Of a stretch of DNA of 64,000 nucleotides, positions 1-8,399 are shown in pieces. Under the pieces are notes generated by a model. It saw only the letters and a list, made by a program, of their open reading frames with translations, searched no databases and was not told the DNA's origin. The stretch spans positions 1 to 64,000 of the forward strand of contig JAEYCM010000026.1 in NCBI GenBank assembly GCA_023455425.1. Reading direction: 5' to 3'. Every line of letters begins with the position of its first letter. Position 1 is the stretch's first letter. The translations under genes were made by a program, and so were the position numbers. The stretch comes from Bacillota bacterium. GTDB lineage: Bacteria > Bacillota > Clostridia > Christensenellales > CAG-138.

Positions 1-389
1 ACTTCGCCGCTGTACTTCAATGCGTCGTTACCAAGCTTTGTGCCCACCATGAGCTTATCCTCATAGTACTGGATGTTTTCCGGAAGTTTGCCGGTGTCCA
101 GGCCCGCGTCGAGAAACGGCTTTGCGTCAAACTCCAGCATGACATCGTGGAGCGGGCTCTTGCTGTAATCTTCGCTCCAGATAAACCGTACGGCGTCGTC
201 CGGGGCAGAAAGGGACCATCCAGCATTCATTTCGTCGGCCTCAACCTTATCGGGGATCGCCTTCAAAACCGCTTCAAACGAAGTAACGGACTGGCTTCCC
301 ACCACGTCAAGCTGTTTGCAGCCAACAAGCGCAAGCATGGCAACCGCCCCGGCGCAAAGCAAGAGACCCAATTTCATAACTTTTTTCAT
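1..389 (-). CDS. Lipoprotein of unknown function, C-terminus cut by window edge
   Basis: The gene is read leftward from an ATG at 389 and runs off the window, leaving about 129 residues. A lysine start, a hydrophobic stretch and a lipobox (LVGC, Cys near residue 24) mark an exported lipoprotein. The start is set by a GGA seven bases upstream; an in-frame ATG at 395 sits too close to that site. It begins 12 bases after the copA stop on the same strand, so the two are probably co-transcribed and a role in copper handling at the cell surface is a fair guess. I do not recognise the family; the visible part is rich in Asp, Lys and Tyr and has no metal-binding Cys/His cluster after the lipobox. Confidence 0.75.
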   Translation of the reverse strand, partial: MKKVMKLGLLLCAGAVAMLALVGCKQLDVVGSQSVTSFEAVLKAIPDKVEADEMNAGWSLSAPDDAVRFIWSEDYSKSPLHDVMLEFDAKPFLDAGLDTGKLPENIQYYEDKLMVGTKLGNDALKYSGE

Positions 390-401
390 ATACATATCCT
401 T

Positions 402-2867
402 TCAGCGTGTCGCTTTGAAATTCTTCAACCGCAATGCGTTGGTCAGCACCGATACTGAGCTTAGGCTCATGGCTGCGGCGGCAAATATGGGGTTCAACAG
501 GGGGCCGCCGAACAGATGCAGCACGCCAGCCGCAATGGGGATGCCGATGACATTGTAGCCAAACGCCCAGAACAAATTCTGCTTGATGTTGCGGATGGTT
601 CGTTTGCTCAGGTTGATGGCGGTCGGCACATCCATCAGGTCCGAACGCATCAGCACGATATCCGCGCTTTCCATCGCCACATCCGTACCGGAGCCGATTG
701 CGATACCGATATCGGCCTGCGCGAGCGCGGGCGCGTCATTGATGCCGTCGCCCACCATGGCGACCTTGTGGCCTTCGTTCTGCAGCTTTTTGACCTCGTT
801 GGATTTATCCTGCGGCAGCACCTCGGCCAGTACCCGGTCGATGCCCACCTGCCGCGCGATGGCGGCGGCGGTCTTTTTGTTGTCGCCCGTGATCATGGCG
901 ACCTGGATGCCCATCTTGTGCAGGCTTTCGATTGCCGCGCGGCTAGATTGCTTGACAACATCCGCCACGGCGATGATGCCTGCAATTTTGCCATCGAGCG
1001 CTATATACATCGGGGTCTTGCCTTCTTCGGCCAGCCGGTCGGACGCCGCTTCAAGTTCCGAGAGAGAAATGCCCCGTTCGTCCATCAGCTTCCGGTTGCC
1101 CGCAAGCACTGCCCTGCCGCTGATGCGTGCTTCGATGCCGCGCCCGGTGAGCGCTTCAAAGCCTTCCACTGCAAGGAACGTTAAGCCTTTTTCCTGCGCG
1201 CCCTGCACAATCGCAACGCCCAGAGGATGCTCGGACCCTTTTTCCGCCGAAGCCGCCATTTGCAATAGGTCATCGGCCTGTATGCCGCTTGCGGGCAGTA
1301 CGTCGGTTACGGTCGGCTTTCCTTCGGTGATGGTGCCGGTCTTGTCAAACACGATGGTGTTGATCTTGTGGGCGGTCTCGAGCGCTTCGCCGCCTTTGAT
1401 AAGGATGCCGTTCTCCGCGCCCTTGCCGGTGCCCACCATAATGGCCGTGGGCGTCGCCAAGCCCAATGCGCAGGGGCAGGCAATGACCAGCACCGAGATG
1501 AATATGGTCAGCGCAAACTCCAGATCCCGCACGCCGAAATACCACGCGATGCCCGCAAGAAGCGCAATGACGCACACGATGGGCACGAAATACCCGGATA
1601 CGATATCCGCCATCTGCGCGATGGGCGCTTTGGACCCCTGGGCGTCCTCCACCAGCTTGATGATCTGGGCAAGCGCGGTGTCGCTGCCGATTTTTTCCGC
1701 CCGGAACCGGATGGCGCCGTTGGTGTTAATGGAGGCGGCATACACGGCGTCGCCAGCCTTTTTATCTACCGGCATGCTTTCGCCTGTGAGCATGCTTTCG
1801 TCAATGGCCGTGTGGCCTTCCAATACCGTGCCGTCCACCGGGATTTTCGCGCCGGGCTTCACCACGATGACGTCGCCGACTTCCACCTCATCGATGGGGA
1901 TTTCTTTTTCTTCCCCGTTCTCAATGATAATTGCGGTTTTCGGCGCAAGCCCCATCAATTTCTTAATGGCCTCGCTCGTGCGGCCTTTGGAAACGGCCTC
2001 GAGCGATTTACCCAGCAGGATCAGGGTGATGATGACGCCCGCCGTCTCAAAATAGAGCGACTCCACCGCGCCAAACCCGCCGGTTGCGATCTGCCATACG
2101 TTGTACACGCTGTAGAGGAATGCCGCCGTCGTGCCGATGGCAATAAGCGAGTCCATATTCGGGCTGCGCTGCACGAGCGCCTTGAAGCCGTTGGTGTAAA
2201 ACTTGTAGCCCACGCCGATGACGGGCAGTACCAGTAAAAGCTCAATCAACGCATAAATCAAAGGGTACTTCATCGGGTCAAGCCCGCCGGGGAAAGGCAG
2301 CCGCACGATGGTAATCATGGGTACCATCGCAATGTAGAGAAGCGGCAGAGAGAATACGGCCGAAACAATGAATTTGGTCCACAGCGTGCGGATCTCCTTC
2401 TGTTTGCGCGCCCGGTCCTCATCCGAAGCCGCGGTCTTTTTGACCTCCAGCGCCTTGTACCCCGCTTTTTCGATCGCACCCCGTATGGCGGAAAGCCGTA
2501 CCTGCTGCGGATCATAGGACACGGTCGCTTTTTCCGTAGCAAAATTGACGGAAACGCTTACGACACCCTCGAGCTTGCGAATGGCTTTTTCCACGCGCTG
2601 TGCGCAGGCCGCGCAGGTCATATCGCCAATGGGTATGGTCACGTTTGTATGATCCTGCTTTTCCACTACCTCGTAGCCTATTTTTGATACGGCTTCCTTT
2701 ATGGCGGAAAGCGGAAGTGCGCTTTCGTCGTATTCCACAAACAGCTTTTCGCTGGCGAGATTGACGCTGGCCTGCCCGATGCCGGGAAGCTTGCGCACGG
2801 TCTTTTCAATGCGCTGCGCGCAGGCCGCGCAGGTCATGCCCCGGATGCTTAATACTTTACTTTCCAT
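402..2867 (-). CDS. copA: Copper-exporting P1B-type ATPase CopA
   Basis: Inner-membrane pump that expels Cu(I) from the cytoplasm using ATP. The 821 residues have the full family layout: two N-terminal heavy-metal-associated domains, each with MTCAAC (residues 11-16 and 83-88), paired membrane helices, the TGES actuator loop, the ACPCALG membrane metal site, the DKTGT phosphorylation site, the SEHPLG nucleotide-site histidine, TGDN and GDGINDAPAL. Length and order are those of firmicute CopA. The upstream region holds GAGGTGG about seven bases before the ATG. A lipoprotein gene follows 12 bases downstream, and an HxlR-type regulator is divergent. I saw no clear CsoR or CopY box in the 240 bases upstream. 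Confidence 0.97.
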   Translation of the reverse strand: MESKVLSIRGMTCAACAQRIEKTVRKLPGIGQASVNLASEKLFVEYDESALPLSAIKEAVSKIGYEVVEKQDHTNVTIPIGDMTCAACAQRVEKAIRKLEGVVSVSVNFATEKATVSYDPQQVRLSAIRGAIEKAGYKALEVKKTAASDEDRARKQKEIRTLWTKFIVSAVFSLPLLYIAMVPMITIVRLPFPGGLDPMKYPLIYALIELLLVLPVIGVGYKFYTNGFKALVQRSPNMDSLIAIGTTAAFLYSVYNVWQIATGGFGAVESLYFETAGVIITLILLGKSLEAVSKGRTSEAIKKLMGLAPKTAIIIENGEEKEIPIDEVEVGDVIVVKPGAKIPVDGTVLEGHTAIDESMLTGESMPVDKKAGDAVYAASINTNGAIRFRAEKIGSDTALAQIIKLVEDAQGSKAPIAQMADIVSGYFVPIVCVIALLAGIAWYFGVRDLEFALTIFISVLVIACPCALGLATPTAIMVGTGKGAENGILIKGGEALETAHKINTIVFDKTGTITEGKPTVTDVLPASGIQADDLLQMAASAEKGSEHPLGVAIVQGAQEKGLTFLAVEGFEALTGRGIEARISGRAVLAGNRKLMDERGISLSELEAASDRLAEEGKTPMYIALDGKIAGIIAVADVVKQSSRAAIESLHKMGIQVAMITGDNKKTAAAIARQVGIDRVLAEVLPQDKSNEVKKLQNEGHKVAMVGDGINDAPALAQADIGIAIGSGTDVAMESADIVLMRSDLMDVPTAINLSKRTIRNIKQNLFWAFGYNVIGIPIAAGVLHLFGGPLLNPIFAAAAMSLSSVSVLTNALRLKNFKATR

Positions 2868-2962
2868 CTATGGACCACCTCACTCCTTACTATTCTCAAA
2901 AGCTGACGCTTTTTATTTGGTCACGCAGTCGGAATGAATTTCGCCTGCGCTCCCCCCGCTAC

Positions 2963-2976
2963 GCGGCACGTGCCGC
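2963..2976. promoter_or_regulatory. 14-bp perfect palindrome between copA and the HxlR gene
   Basis: GCGGCAC followed directly by GTGCCGC, in the divergent spacer about 100 bases upstream of copA. It could be an operator for copA or part of a small hairpin; the sequence alone does not decide. Confidence 0.35.
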
Positions 2977-2997
2977 TATGGTATCATCGCTCCGCCC

Positions 2998-3026
2998 TTG
3001 ACGGACGATTGCGCTTATGCTATTAT
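2998..3026 (+). promoter_or_regulatory. Sigma-A promoter of the HxlR-type regulator
   Basis: TTGACG and TATTAT separated by 17 bases, oriented toward the regulator gene starting at 3110. The -10 element lies inside the inverted repeat at 3020-3040. Confidence 0.6.
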
Positions 3027-3093
3027 TCTAACTGTAATAGAAATTAAAACAAGTACGCACTATATTGTGCGATACTACCCAAAACGATAGTAT
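3020..3093. promoter_or_regulatory. Cluster of three inverted repeats, candidate HxlR operators
   Basis: Three dyads sit between the promoter and the regulator start. CTATTA (3020-3025) pairs with TAATAG (3035-3040) and overlaps the -10. CGCAC (3056-3060) pairs with GTGCG (3067-3071). ATACTA (3073-3078) pairs with TAGTAT (3088-3093). The first and third share a TACTAT-like half-site, as expected for a dimeric regulator controlling its own gene. Confidence 0.45.
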
Positions 3094-3109
3094 GGAAAAG
3101 AGGACCCCT

Positions 3110-3478
3110 ATGGACTGCTCCCACAATGATTTACATTGCCCCGTTGACGCAACGCTGCGCCTGATCGGCGGAAAGTATAAATCCCTCATTTTATGGCACC
3201 TCATCAACGGCACCCTGCGCCACGGAGGGCTGCAAAAACTCATTCCGCAGGCCACGCCCAAAATGCTTACCCAGCAGCTGCGTGAACTCGAAAGCGACAA
3301 CCTGCTTATGCGCACGGTGTATCCTGTCGTACCGCCCAAGGTGGAATACTCTCTGACAGAGTTTGGCAAGAGCTTAAAGCCAATACTCGCCGCCATGTAC
3401 GAATGGGGCGCGGGATACATGAGGGATAACGGCCTTAAGGCCAGCTGCTCCATGACCGTGTACGCAAACGAGGGCTGA
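3110..3478 (+). CDS. HxlR-family winged-helix transcriptional regulator
   Basis: A 122-residue DNA-binding protein of the HxlR/MarR-like type. It shows the family pattern CPVDATLRLIGGKYKSLIL, then a winged-helix core and the PKVEYSLTEFG wing typical of HxlR. Start chosen at 3110 because AGAGGA lies five bases upstream; an ATG at 3092 and a further upstream start lack a ribosome site. Cys residues cluster at the N-terminus (MDCS, LHCP) and one is near the C-terminus (SCSM); HxlR proteins such as YodB and HypR sense electrophiles or disulphide stress through cysteines, so a thiol or metal switch is possible. It is divergent from copA and may regulate it, its own gene, or both. Confidence 0.88.
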   Translation: MDCSHNDLHCPVDATLRLIGGKYKSLILWHLINGTLRHGGLQKLIPQATPKMLTQQLRELESDNLLMRTVYPVVPPKVEYSLTEFGKSLKPILAAMYEWGAGYMRDNGLKASCSMTVYANEG

Positions 3479-3526
3479 AATCGAGGCTTACTAAGACGCA
3501 GACTTCAACATCAACTTACAATAATT

Positions 3527-3567
3527 CTCCCGGCTGTTTCATTGGATGAATATCAGCCGGGAGTTTT
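3527..3567 (+). terminator. Rho-independent terminator after the HxlR gene
   Basis: Ten-base stem CTCCCGGCTG / CAGCCGGGAG with a 17-base loop, followed by TTTT. Confidence 0.8.
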
Positions 3568-3609
3568 CATGCGTATCCTTATCGTCCTTTTTCTTTAGTG
3601 TTGACCCCG

Positions 3610-3702
3610 CTATTTTTTCTTATCCCGGCTGACAAAAAAGTATCCAATCGCAATCGCCGCAAGCGGCAATATGCAATGCCAATGGCTCAATAAGAATTCC
3701 AT
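3610..3702 (-). CDS. 30-residue single-pass membrane microprotein
   Basis: Short reading frame not long enough for a usual ORF cut-off. It starts at an ATG at 3702 preceded by AAAGGCGGG, 23 bases after the stop of the large HMA/TauE protein, and ends at a TAG at 3612. The peptide begins MEFLLSHWHCILP, continues as one hydrophobic helix (LAAIAIGYFFV) and ends in SRDKKK, so it should sit in the membrane with its lysine tail inside. HWHC could bind a metal ion, which fits its place at the end of a copper-related operon. No family recognised. Support is the ribosome site, the clean helix-plus-lysines pattern and the operon position. Confidence 0.6.
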   Translation of the reverse strand: MEFLLSHWHCILPLAAIAIGYFFVSRDKKK

Positions 3703-3725
3703 CGTTCCCGCCTTTCGTCCATCCG

Positions 3726-5588
3726 TTATCCGCAGCAGCCCGGAGCCGCGCTGTCCGCCTCAAAATAGGAGGGCGGCCAGATCATGGTCTCATAATTCCC
3801 CGCTTCCTCTTGAATGGCCTCGATATCGATGTTCTCGATATCGTCCACGACCTTTACATACCCATAGAACTTGTTGTCCTGGGTGGAAAAATCAAAACTT
3901 TCCGTGGGGTACAGGTAGAGCGGGGTTTCGCCCTGCTCCATGGGGAACTGCGTATAGTAGGTGGGGAACAGCAACGCGGCGTTTCCGGGAAGGGTGGAAT
4001 TGTTGATGATCGTCCATTCCGTATCCACATTCGCCTGCATCACGATGATAGAGGGCTGCAAGCCTTCATCCGTCAGCTTGGTTTCTACCGTCTGCAAGCC
4101 GTCCTTGATCTCCGCCACCGCCACGGCGTCGGTGGAAATGCGCACGCCGGCAGGCACAGGCTCGGTCTGCTCGGGCTCGGCCGCAGCATTGTTCTCTTCC
4201 TGCGCGGCGGGTAGTTCCGTTCCCGCTTCCACCACGGTAATGGAACTTCGAATCATGCCCATCCAGCAGCTGTACTGAAATTTTCCTGTTTTTTCGGGGG
4301 TAAATTCGATTACGTTTTCGCCGGGCTGGAACTCATATTCGATATTGTATTCCGGAATGAATATCCGGTTGTTGCAGCCGTTTATGCTCCGTTCCGGCGC
4401 GTTGATCGTCCACTTGACGGGTGTGCCCGCCTGGACGGTGATGGCCGGATATTTGCCCGACGCAAGCGTCGATGTTACAATCTGCACGCCGTTTTCAACA
4501 GTCGTCCCCGTATTGCCCCCTTGCGCATCTTTCCCGGCGGGATTTTGCGCGCTTTGCTGCGAACCTTGGGGGATAAGCTCCGGCAGGGAGAACCCGGACA
4601 ACGCCCAGCCCTGCGTGAACATGGACATTCCAAGCACCACCACCAGCACCGCGCCCACCGTCATGACCTTGCGCGTAAACCGCTTGCTTAAAACCGAGCT
4701 AAGCGCGCCAAGGCCGAACATCAAGGGAACCGTGCCCAGGCTGAAGAGCATCATGGACAGCGCGCCGGTAAGGGGGCTTCCGGTAGAGAGCGCATAAAGC
4801 TGCATGGCCTGCAGCGGCCCGCACGGCATAAGGCCGTTCAGTAAACCGACATAGAAGGGGCTGTTGCTGCCCGCCTTCTGTTTGTTGATGCCGCGTGCAA
4901 ACGCCTTGGGCATCCTTGGGGCAAGCTTTCTTAAAAAAGGAAATATGCCGAGCATATTGATGCCCATAATGACCATGAACACGCCTGCAAGGAGTTGCAC
5001 AATGCCCTTGAACGCGCCGGAAAAGCTGACCACGGAGCCTAAAGCCCCCACGATCGCGCCGACAACCGTATAGGAAACGACCCGGCCAAGGTTATATAAA
5101 AAGCTGGGCCGTAAAGCCGCAAATTTGTTGGAGGCATTCGCATCCGGCTGGGGAATACACTGGGATAGATTGATACCGCCGCACATGGCGACACAGTGAA
5201 CGGATGTCACCAAACCGATGACAAAGAGCATCCCGTACCCCATGCCTTCCTCGGCAAGCGGAAACGCGTTGAATAGTTGCGTAAAGCCAAACTGCTGGAA
5301 CAGCACATAAAGCGCCACCACAATCACGAGTATGCCAACCAACCGGGTGTTGTTGGAATTCTGATTTGTGGCAAGCACCTCGTAATCAAGCTTCTCTATC
5401 ACAGCAGTGATTTCCTTCATGGAAATCACATCCGGATAATAGGTAACTTCCGCGGTTCCCGCACTGTAGCTGACCGTAGCGCGCTCTATACCCGCAGTAT
5501 TTTGAAGCTTCCTCTCAATTTTGTTTTGGCAGCTGACACATGTCATGCCGCCGATGCGCAGCTTTTGTGTCTTTACGCGATGATCCAT
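3726..5588 (-). CDS. HMA domain / TauE-SafE-like membrane domain / cupredoxin fusion protein
   Basis: A 620-residue membrane protein likely to move or handle copper. Residues 1-70 form a heavy-metal-associated domain (MTCVSC at 15-20). A membrane domain follows (about residues 80-330) with the VTSVHCVAMCGG and GLMPCGPLQAMQ motifs of the SafE/UreH-like branch of TauE permeases. The outer C-terminal half has a cupredoxin-like domain (NGCNN and YSCWMGM are plausible copper ligands), an acidic Glu/Pro linker, a second beta-rich domain of similar style and a final PGCCG. GGAGG lies eight bases before the ATG. Such fusions occur in anaerobic Firmicutes near copper genes; the substrate is inferred, not shown. 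A membrane microprotein follows on the same strand. Confidence 0.85.
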   Translation of the reverse strand: MDHRVKTQKLRIGGMTCVSCQNKIERKLQNTAGIERATVSYSAGTAEVTYYPDVISMKEITAVIEKLDYEVLATNQNSNNTRLVGILVIVVALYVLFQQFGFTQLFNAFPLAEEGMGYGMLFVIGLVTSVHCVAMCGGINLSQCIPQPDANASNKFAALRPSFLYNLGRVVSYTVVGAIVGALGSVVSFSGAFKGIVQLLAGVFMVIMGINMLGIFPFLRKLAPRMPKAFARGINKQKAGSNSPFYVGLLNGLMPCGPLQAMQLYALSTGSPLTGALSMMLFSLGTVPLMFGLGALSSVLSKRFTRKVMTVGAVLVVVLGMSMFTQGWALSGFSLPELIPQGSQQSAQNPAGKDAQGGNTGTTVENGVQIVTSTLASGKYPAITVQAGTPVKWTINAPERSINGCNNRIFIPEYNIEYEFQPGENVIEFTPEKTGKFQYSCWMGMIRSSITVVEAGTELPAAQEENNAAAEPEQTEPVPAGVRISTDAVAVAEIKDGLQTVETKLTDEGLQPSIIVMQANVDTEWTIINNSTLPGNAALLFPTYYTQFPMEQGETPLYLYPTESFDFSTQDNKFYGYVKVVDDIENIDIEAIQEEAGNYETMIWPPSYFEADSAAPGCCG

Positions 5589-5694
5589 TGCATCTACCTC
5601 CGTTCCGTATGCATGAAACGATATCAGGAAGATTTGTAGAAGTTATGTGGACGAAAAAATTTTGAACGATTTTTGCGCATTTACCGATATGCCT

Positions 5695-5738
5695 AAAAAA
5701 TAAAAATGACGCCCCCGGGGTGCTACCCTTCCGGCGTC
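5695..5738 (-). terminator. Terminator of the GGDEF operon
   Basis: On the minus strand GACGCC and GGCGTC pair, followed by ATTTTTATTTTTT, 20 bases after the stop of the GGDEF gene. Confidence 0.7.
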
Positions 5739-5757
5739 AGATTGCTGCGCATGGAAC

Positions 5758-7593
5758 TTATACAACCACCGTACACCGGTTTCTTCCGCCCACTTTTCCC
5801 TGATAAAGGGCCTTATCCGCATTGGCGATCGCGGCATCTATGGAAATATGCTCCACATATCGGCATAAACCGATGGTGATCGTAAGGTTTTGGTCAATGT
5901 CCGCATGCCGGTATTCCGCCACCGCTATTCGAATCGCATTTGCCTTTTCAAGGATGATATCCGTCTGATCCATCTCCAGCACAATCAAAAACTCCTCGCC
6001 GCCCCACCGGCCAAGAAAGCCGCAATCGCCAACAGCCGCGCTTAATATGGCGGACAGCCGCACCAGGATTTCGTCTCCCTTCACGTGCCCAAACCGGTCA
6101 TTGACGTCTTTAAAATGGTCAACATCCACAATGGCGATATAAAAGCTTTTTTCCTGTCCAATCAACCGCTTAATTTTTTCCATGATCAGCAATCTGTTGG
6201 GTAATTTTGTCAGATAATCAGTCTTGGACATGACTTCCATTTCCGTTAAAGCCTTTTGTAAATCGGAAGTTCGCTCCTCAACCAGGGCTTCAAGGTTGCT
6301 GTTTACATGCTTTAGTTCCGACAGAATCGATTCATTCTCCTGGGAGAGCTGTTCCGCTCTTGCAAAGGCATTTGAAAATCTCGCCGACAATGTGTATGCC
6401 TGCGTAAATGTGAAGAGCGCAACGCCCAGCGGGATGAAAGAAGGCGTATTGGCAAGCGTGACCTGGTAAATAAAATCATTGACAAACGTTACCCCTAAAA
6501 AGGCAAACCCTAGTAAGACAATGTTTGCAAAGGGATAACTTTTGATTACGCCAATGACCAACCGGACAATCGCGTACCCCATCAGGGCAAATCCAAATAC
6601 GGCGTCAATCGTTAACAGGGTGTCCGCCCAATGATATGGAACCCAAAGCATTAAAAACCCAAACGCCACCCCAAGCGCGACGCCAATTTTGATAAACCAT
6701 TTCTCAAACAGACCGTCCAACGTATGGTATAAAAATCCGCACAAAGCGCCAAAGCCGACAAACACGCACAGATATGCGGTCCGTCCGTACACAAAGAAGC
6801 TGAGATTCAAATGGCTGGGCAGGAAGCGTTCGCCTACCAGCAGCATGCGCAGCGCAAACAGGAGGCAAAAAATTCCGAAATAAAGCGGGGCGCGGTCCTT
6901 CGGCCTCATAAAATACAGGCCAAAATGATAAATCCCCATGATGAGCAGCATGCCAAAGAGAAACAGATCCCGGCCTAACCCCAGCTGTCCCTCTTTTGCA
7001 ATCTGGGTGGCCAATCCGATTTCAGGCACCGCAATGGCGCTGTCTCCGGCCGTAAAATCCGAGGTATGGTAAATCAGCTCCACTTCATTGCTGCCGGAAT
7101 GAAAATAGGCATTGAGTATATTGTAATAGGGAATGCTCTCCTCCCGGCTCGTCCCGACTTTCCCCACTTCACCATAAAGCTGGCCGTCAATATAGAGTTG
7201 GAAGGATGTCAATACAAGATCTGTCCTTAGCCCATAGGGCTTTGTATGGTCGGGAAGTCTAACCACAAGCCGCATCGTACCGTAAAATTCATTTTCCGCA
7301 AATGGCTTAAAGGACGCCATGCTCTTTTTCGTGCTGGGAATTTCGATAAGCGTTGGCAGAACAGTAACACCTTTTTCAAAGTCTTCATGGGTCAGAAACT
7401 GATTAAAGTAGAATTCCCACTCCCCTTTTATACTGACGGTACCATTTTTCTCAAAGGACCAGCCGCTCAAATCCAGGACGCCTTGCACCGGCCTTGGCGG
7501 CTCAGGAGCAGTTGGTTGAAAGAAAAAGAATATGGCCAATAAAAAAATGAATAGGATGATCAGCAGAAAAATAGGGGCAATTTTCTTTTTCAT
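5758..7593 (-). CDS. 7TMR-DISM-type membrane diguanylate cyclase
   Basis: A 611-residue signalling protein expected to make cyclic di-GMP. It has an N-terminal membrane anchor, an extracellular beta-rich sensor domain (about residues 40-190, containing WEFYF and YNILNAYF) like the 7TMR-DISM sensors, seven membrane helices (about 200-400), a coiled coil with EELVEERTSDLQKAL-like heptads, and a C-terminal GGDEF domain. The active site reads RWGGEEF and is intact, with DVDHFKDVND upstream for metal and substrate. The usual inhibitory RxxD site just before it is absent (AVGD instead), so product inhibition may be lost. AAGGG lies before the ATG, and the gene begins 10 bases after the stop of the upstream NlpC/P60-like gene. 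Confidence 0.9.
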   Translation of the reverse strand: MKKKIAPIFLLIILFIFLLAIFFFFQPTAPEPPRPVQGVLDLSGWSFEKNGTVSIKGEWEFYFNQFLTHEDFEKGVTVLPTLIEIPSTKKSMASFKPFAENEFYGTMRLVVRLPDHTKPYGLRTDLVLTSFQLYIDGQLYGEVGKVGTSREESIPYYNILNAYFHSGSNEVELIYHTSDFTAGDSAIAVPEIGLATQIAKEGQLGLGRDLFLFGMLLIMGIYHFGLYFMRPKDRAPLYFGIFCLLFALRMLLVGERFLPSHLNLSFFVYGRTAYLCVFVGFGALCGFLYHTLDGLFEKWFIKIGVALGVAFGFLMLWVPYHWADTLLTIDAVFGFALMGYAIVRLVIGVIKSYPFANIVLLGFAFLGVTFVNDFIYQVTLANTPSFIPLGVALFTFTQAYTLSARFSNAFARAEQLSQENESILSELKHVNSNLEALVEERTSDLQKALTEMEVMSKTDYLTKLPNRLLIMEKIKRLIGQEKSFYIAIVDVDHFKDVNDRFGHVKGDEILVRLSAILSAAVGDCGFLGRWGGEEFLIVLEMDQTDIILEKANAIRIAVAEYRHADIDQNLTITIGLCRYVEHISIDAAIANADKALYQGKVGGRNRCTVVV

Positions 7594-7603
7594 AACCGTA
7601 CCC

Positions 7604-8239
7604 TTATTGATTCAATCTTGCCCCGTCAATCCAGTAAATCGGCTGCAAAAGAGGCAAATTATTGCCTTTATAAAAGTCATCCGGTGCGTATCCGTTTGGC
7701 ACGTATGCGCTGGAGAGAAGGCCCATTGCCATGAAGGTCTCCGCTGTCAATTCACTGCAAAACGCGTCCGTATCAGGCGCTGGCATATTGAAAGATCTAC
7801 CTTCCATGTAATATGTCAGCAACTTTTCAGCGGTTGGAAATCCACGGCCGTGCGCCTGATCGATAAAGCGTTTGAGCTGCTGCAGCTCGGATTGTGTCAA
7901 AGAGCGGTTGAAATACTTGACCTGAAAGTGCGTATCGTAGCGCTGTTTCAAATCCACCTGAATACGCTCGGCAAGAGGTATGAGCATGGGGCCGCTTTCT
8001 TTCGGCTTGCCTGTCAGGACATCCACTATGCCATCGCCGGAGGCCGTTGCCTCCCAAAATAAAGGTTCCTCGCCTTCTAAGCCAATATCGCCGGGCAGAA
8101 CAACCATGCCGATATGAGACCAAAATGACCATTCGACCAATTCAATGAGCTTACTCACCGTCTCAACGCCATGAAACAGAATGAGATCCCCTGTCTTCAA
8201 ACTGCGTTTTATCTCATTATAAGCGATTTCTCTTATCAT
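7604..8239 (-). CDS. YiiX/YebB-like permuted NlpC/P60 fold protein
   Basis: A 211-residue protein of the circularly permuted papain-like (YiiX-type) group. The His comes first in the sequence (GDLILFHG, then WSHIGMVV) and the Cys later (DAFCSELTAETF), which is the permuted order. Such proteins are thought to cleave amide or ester bonds in lipids or peptides, but substrates are mostly unknown. There is no signal peptide, so it probably works inside the cell. GAGGA lies eight bases upstream of the ATG. It is the first gene of a two-gene operon with the diguanylate cyclase. Confidence 0.75.
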   Translation of the reverse strand: MIREIAYNEIKRSLKTGDLILFHGVETVSKLIELVEWSFWSHIGMVVLPGDIGLEGEEPLFWEATASGDGIVDVLTGKPKESGPMLIPLAERIQVDLKQRYDTHFQVKYFNRSLTQSELQQLKRFIDQAHGRGFPTAEKLLTYYMEGRSFNMPAPDTDAFCSELTAETFMAMGLLSSAYVPNGYAPDDFYKGNNLPLLQPIYWIDGARLNQ

Positions 8240-8305
8240 ATCATTGTCCTCTGTACAGAATTCCTTTGCCAGGCCTTACTATATACATCGGACTTTTTAT
8301 CCCAT

Positions 8306-8372
8306 TACAATAAAAATTTATACAATTTTCATTGTAAATGTTATGACCACCATGAAACTGGTGGTCATAACA
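8306..8372 (-). terminator. Tandem hairpins after the uroD-like gene
   Basis: Read on the minus strand, a 14-bp stem with a six-base loop (8372-8339) is followed at once by TACAAT-GAAA-ATTGTA and then TAAATTTTTATTG. The second hairpin has a T-rich tail; the first is a very strong stem. Together they should stop transcription of the ABC-transporter operon. Confidence 0.6.
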
Positions 8373-8399
8373 AGATTCTTAATCTCTTTCTTCATTAAA

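Noticed and set aside
583..2055. 490-codon frame on the plus strand opposite copA
   Set aside because: It is a shadow of the GC-rich copA codons; it has no ribosome site and low-complexity Ser/Ala-rich content.
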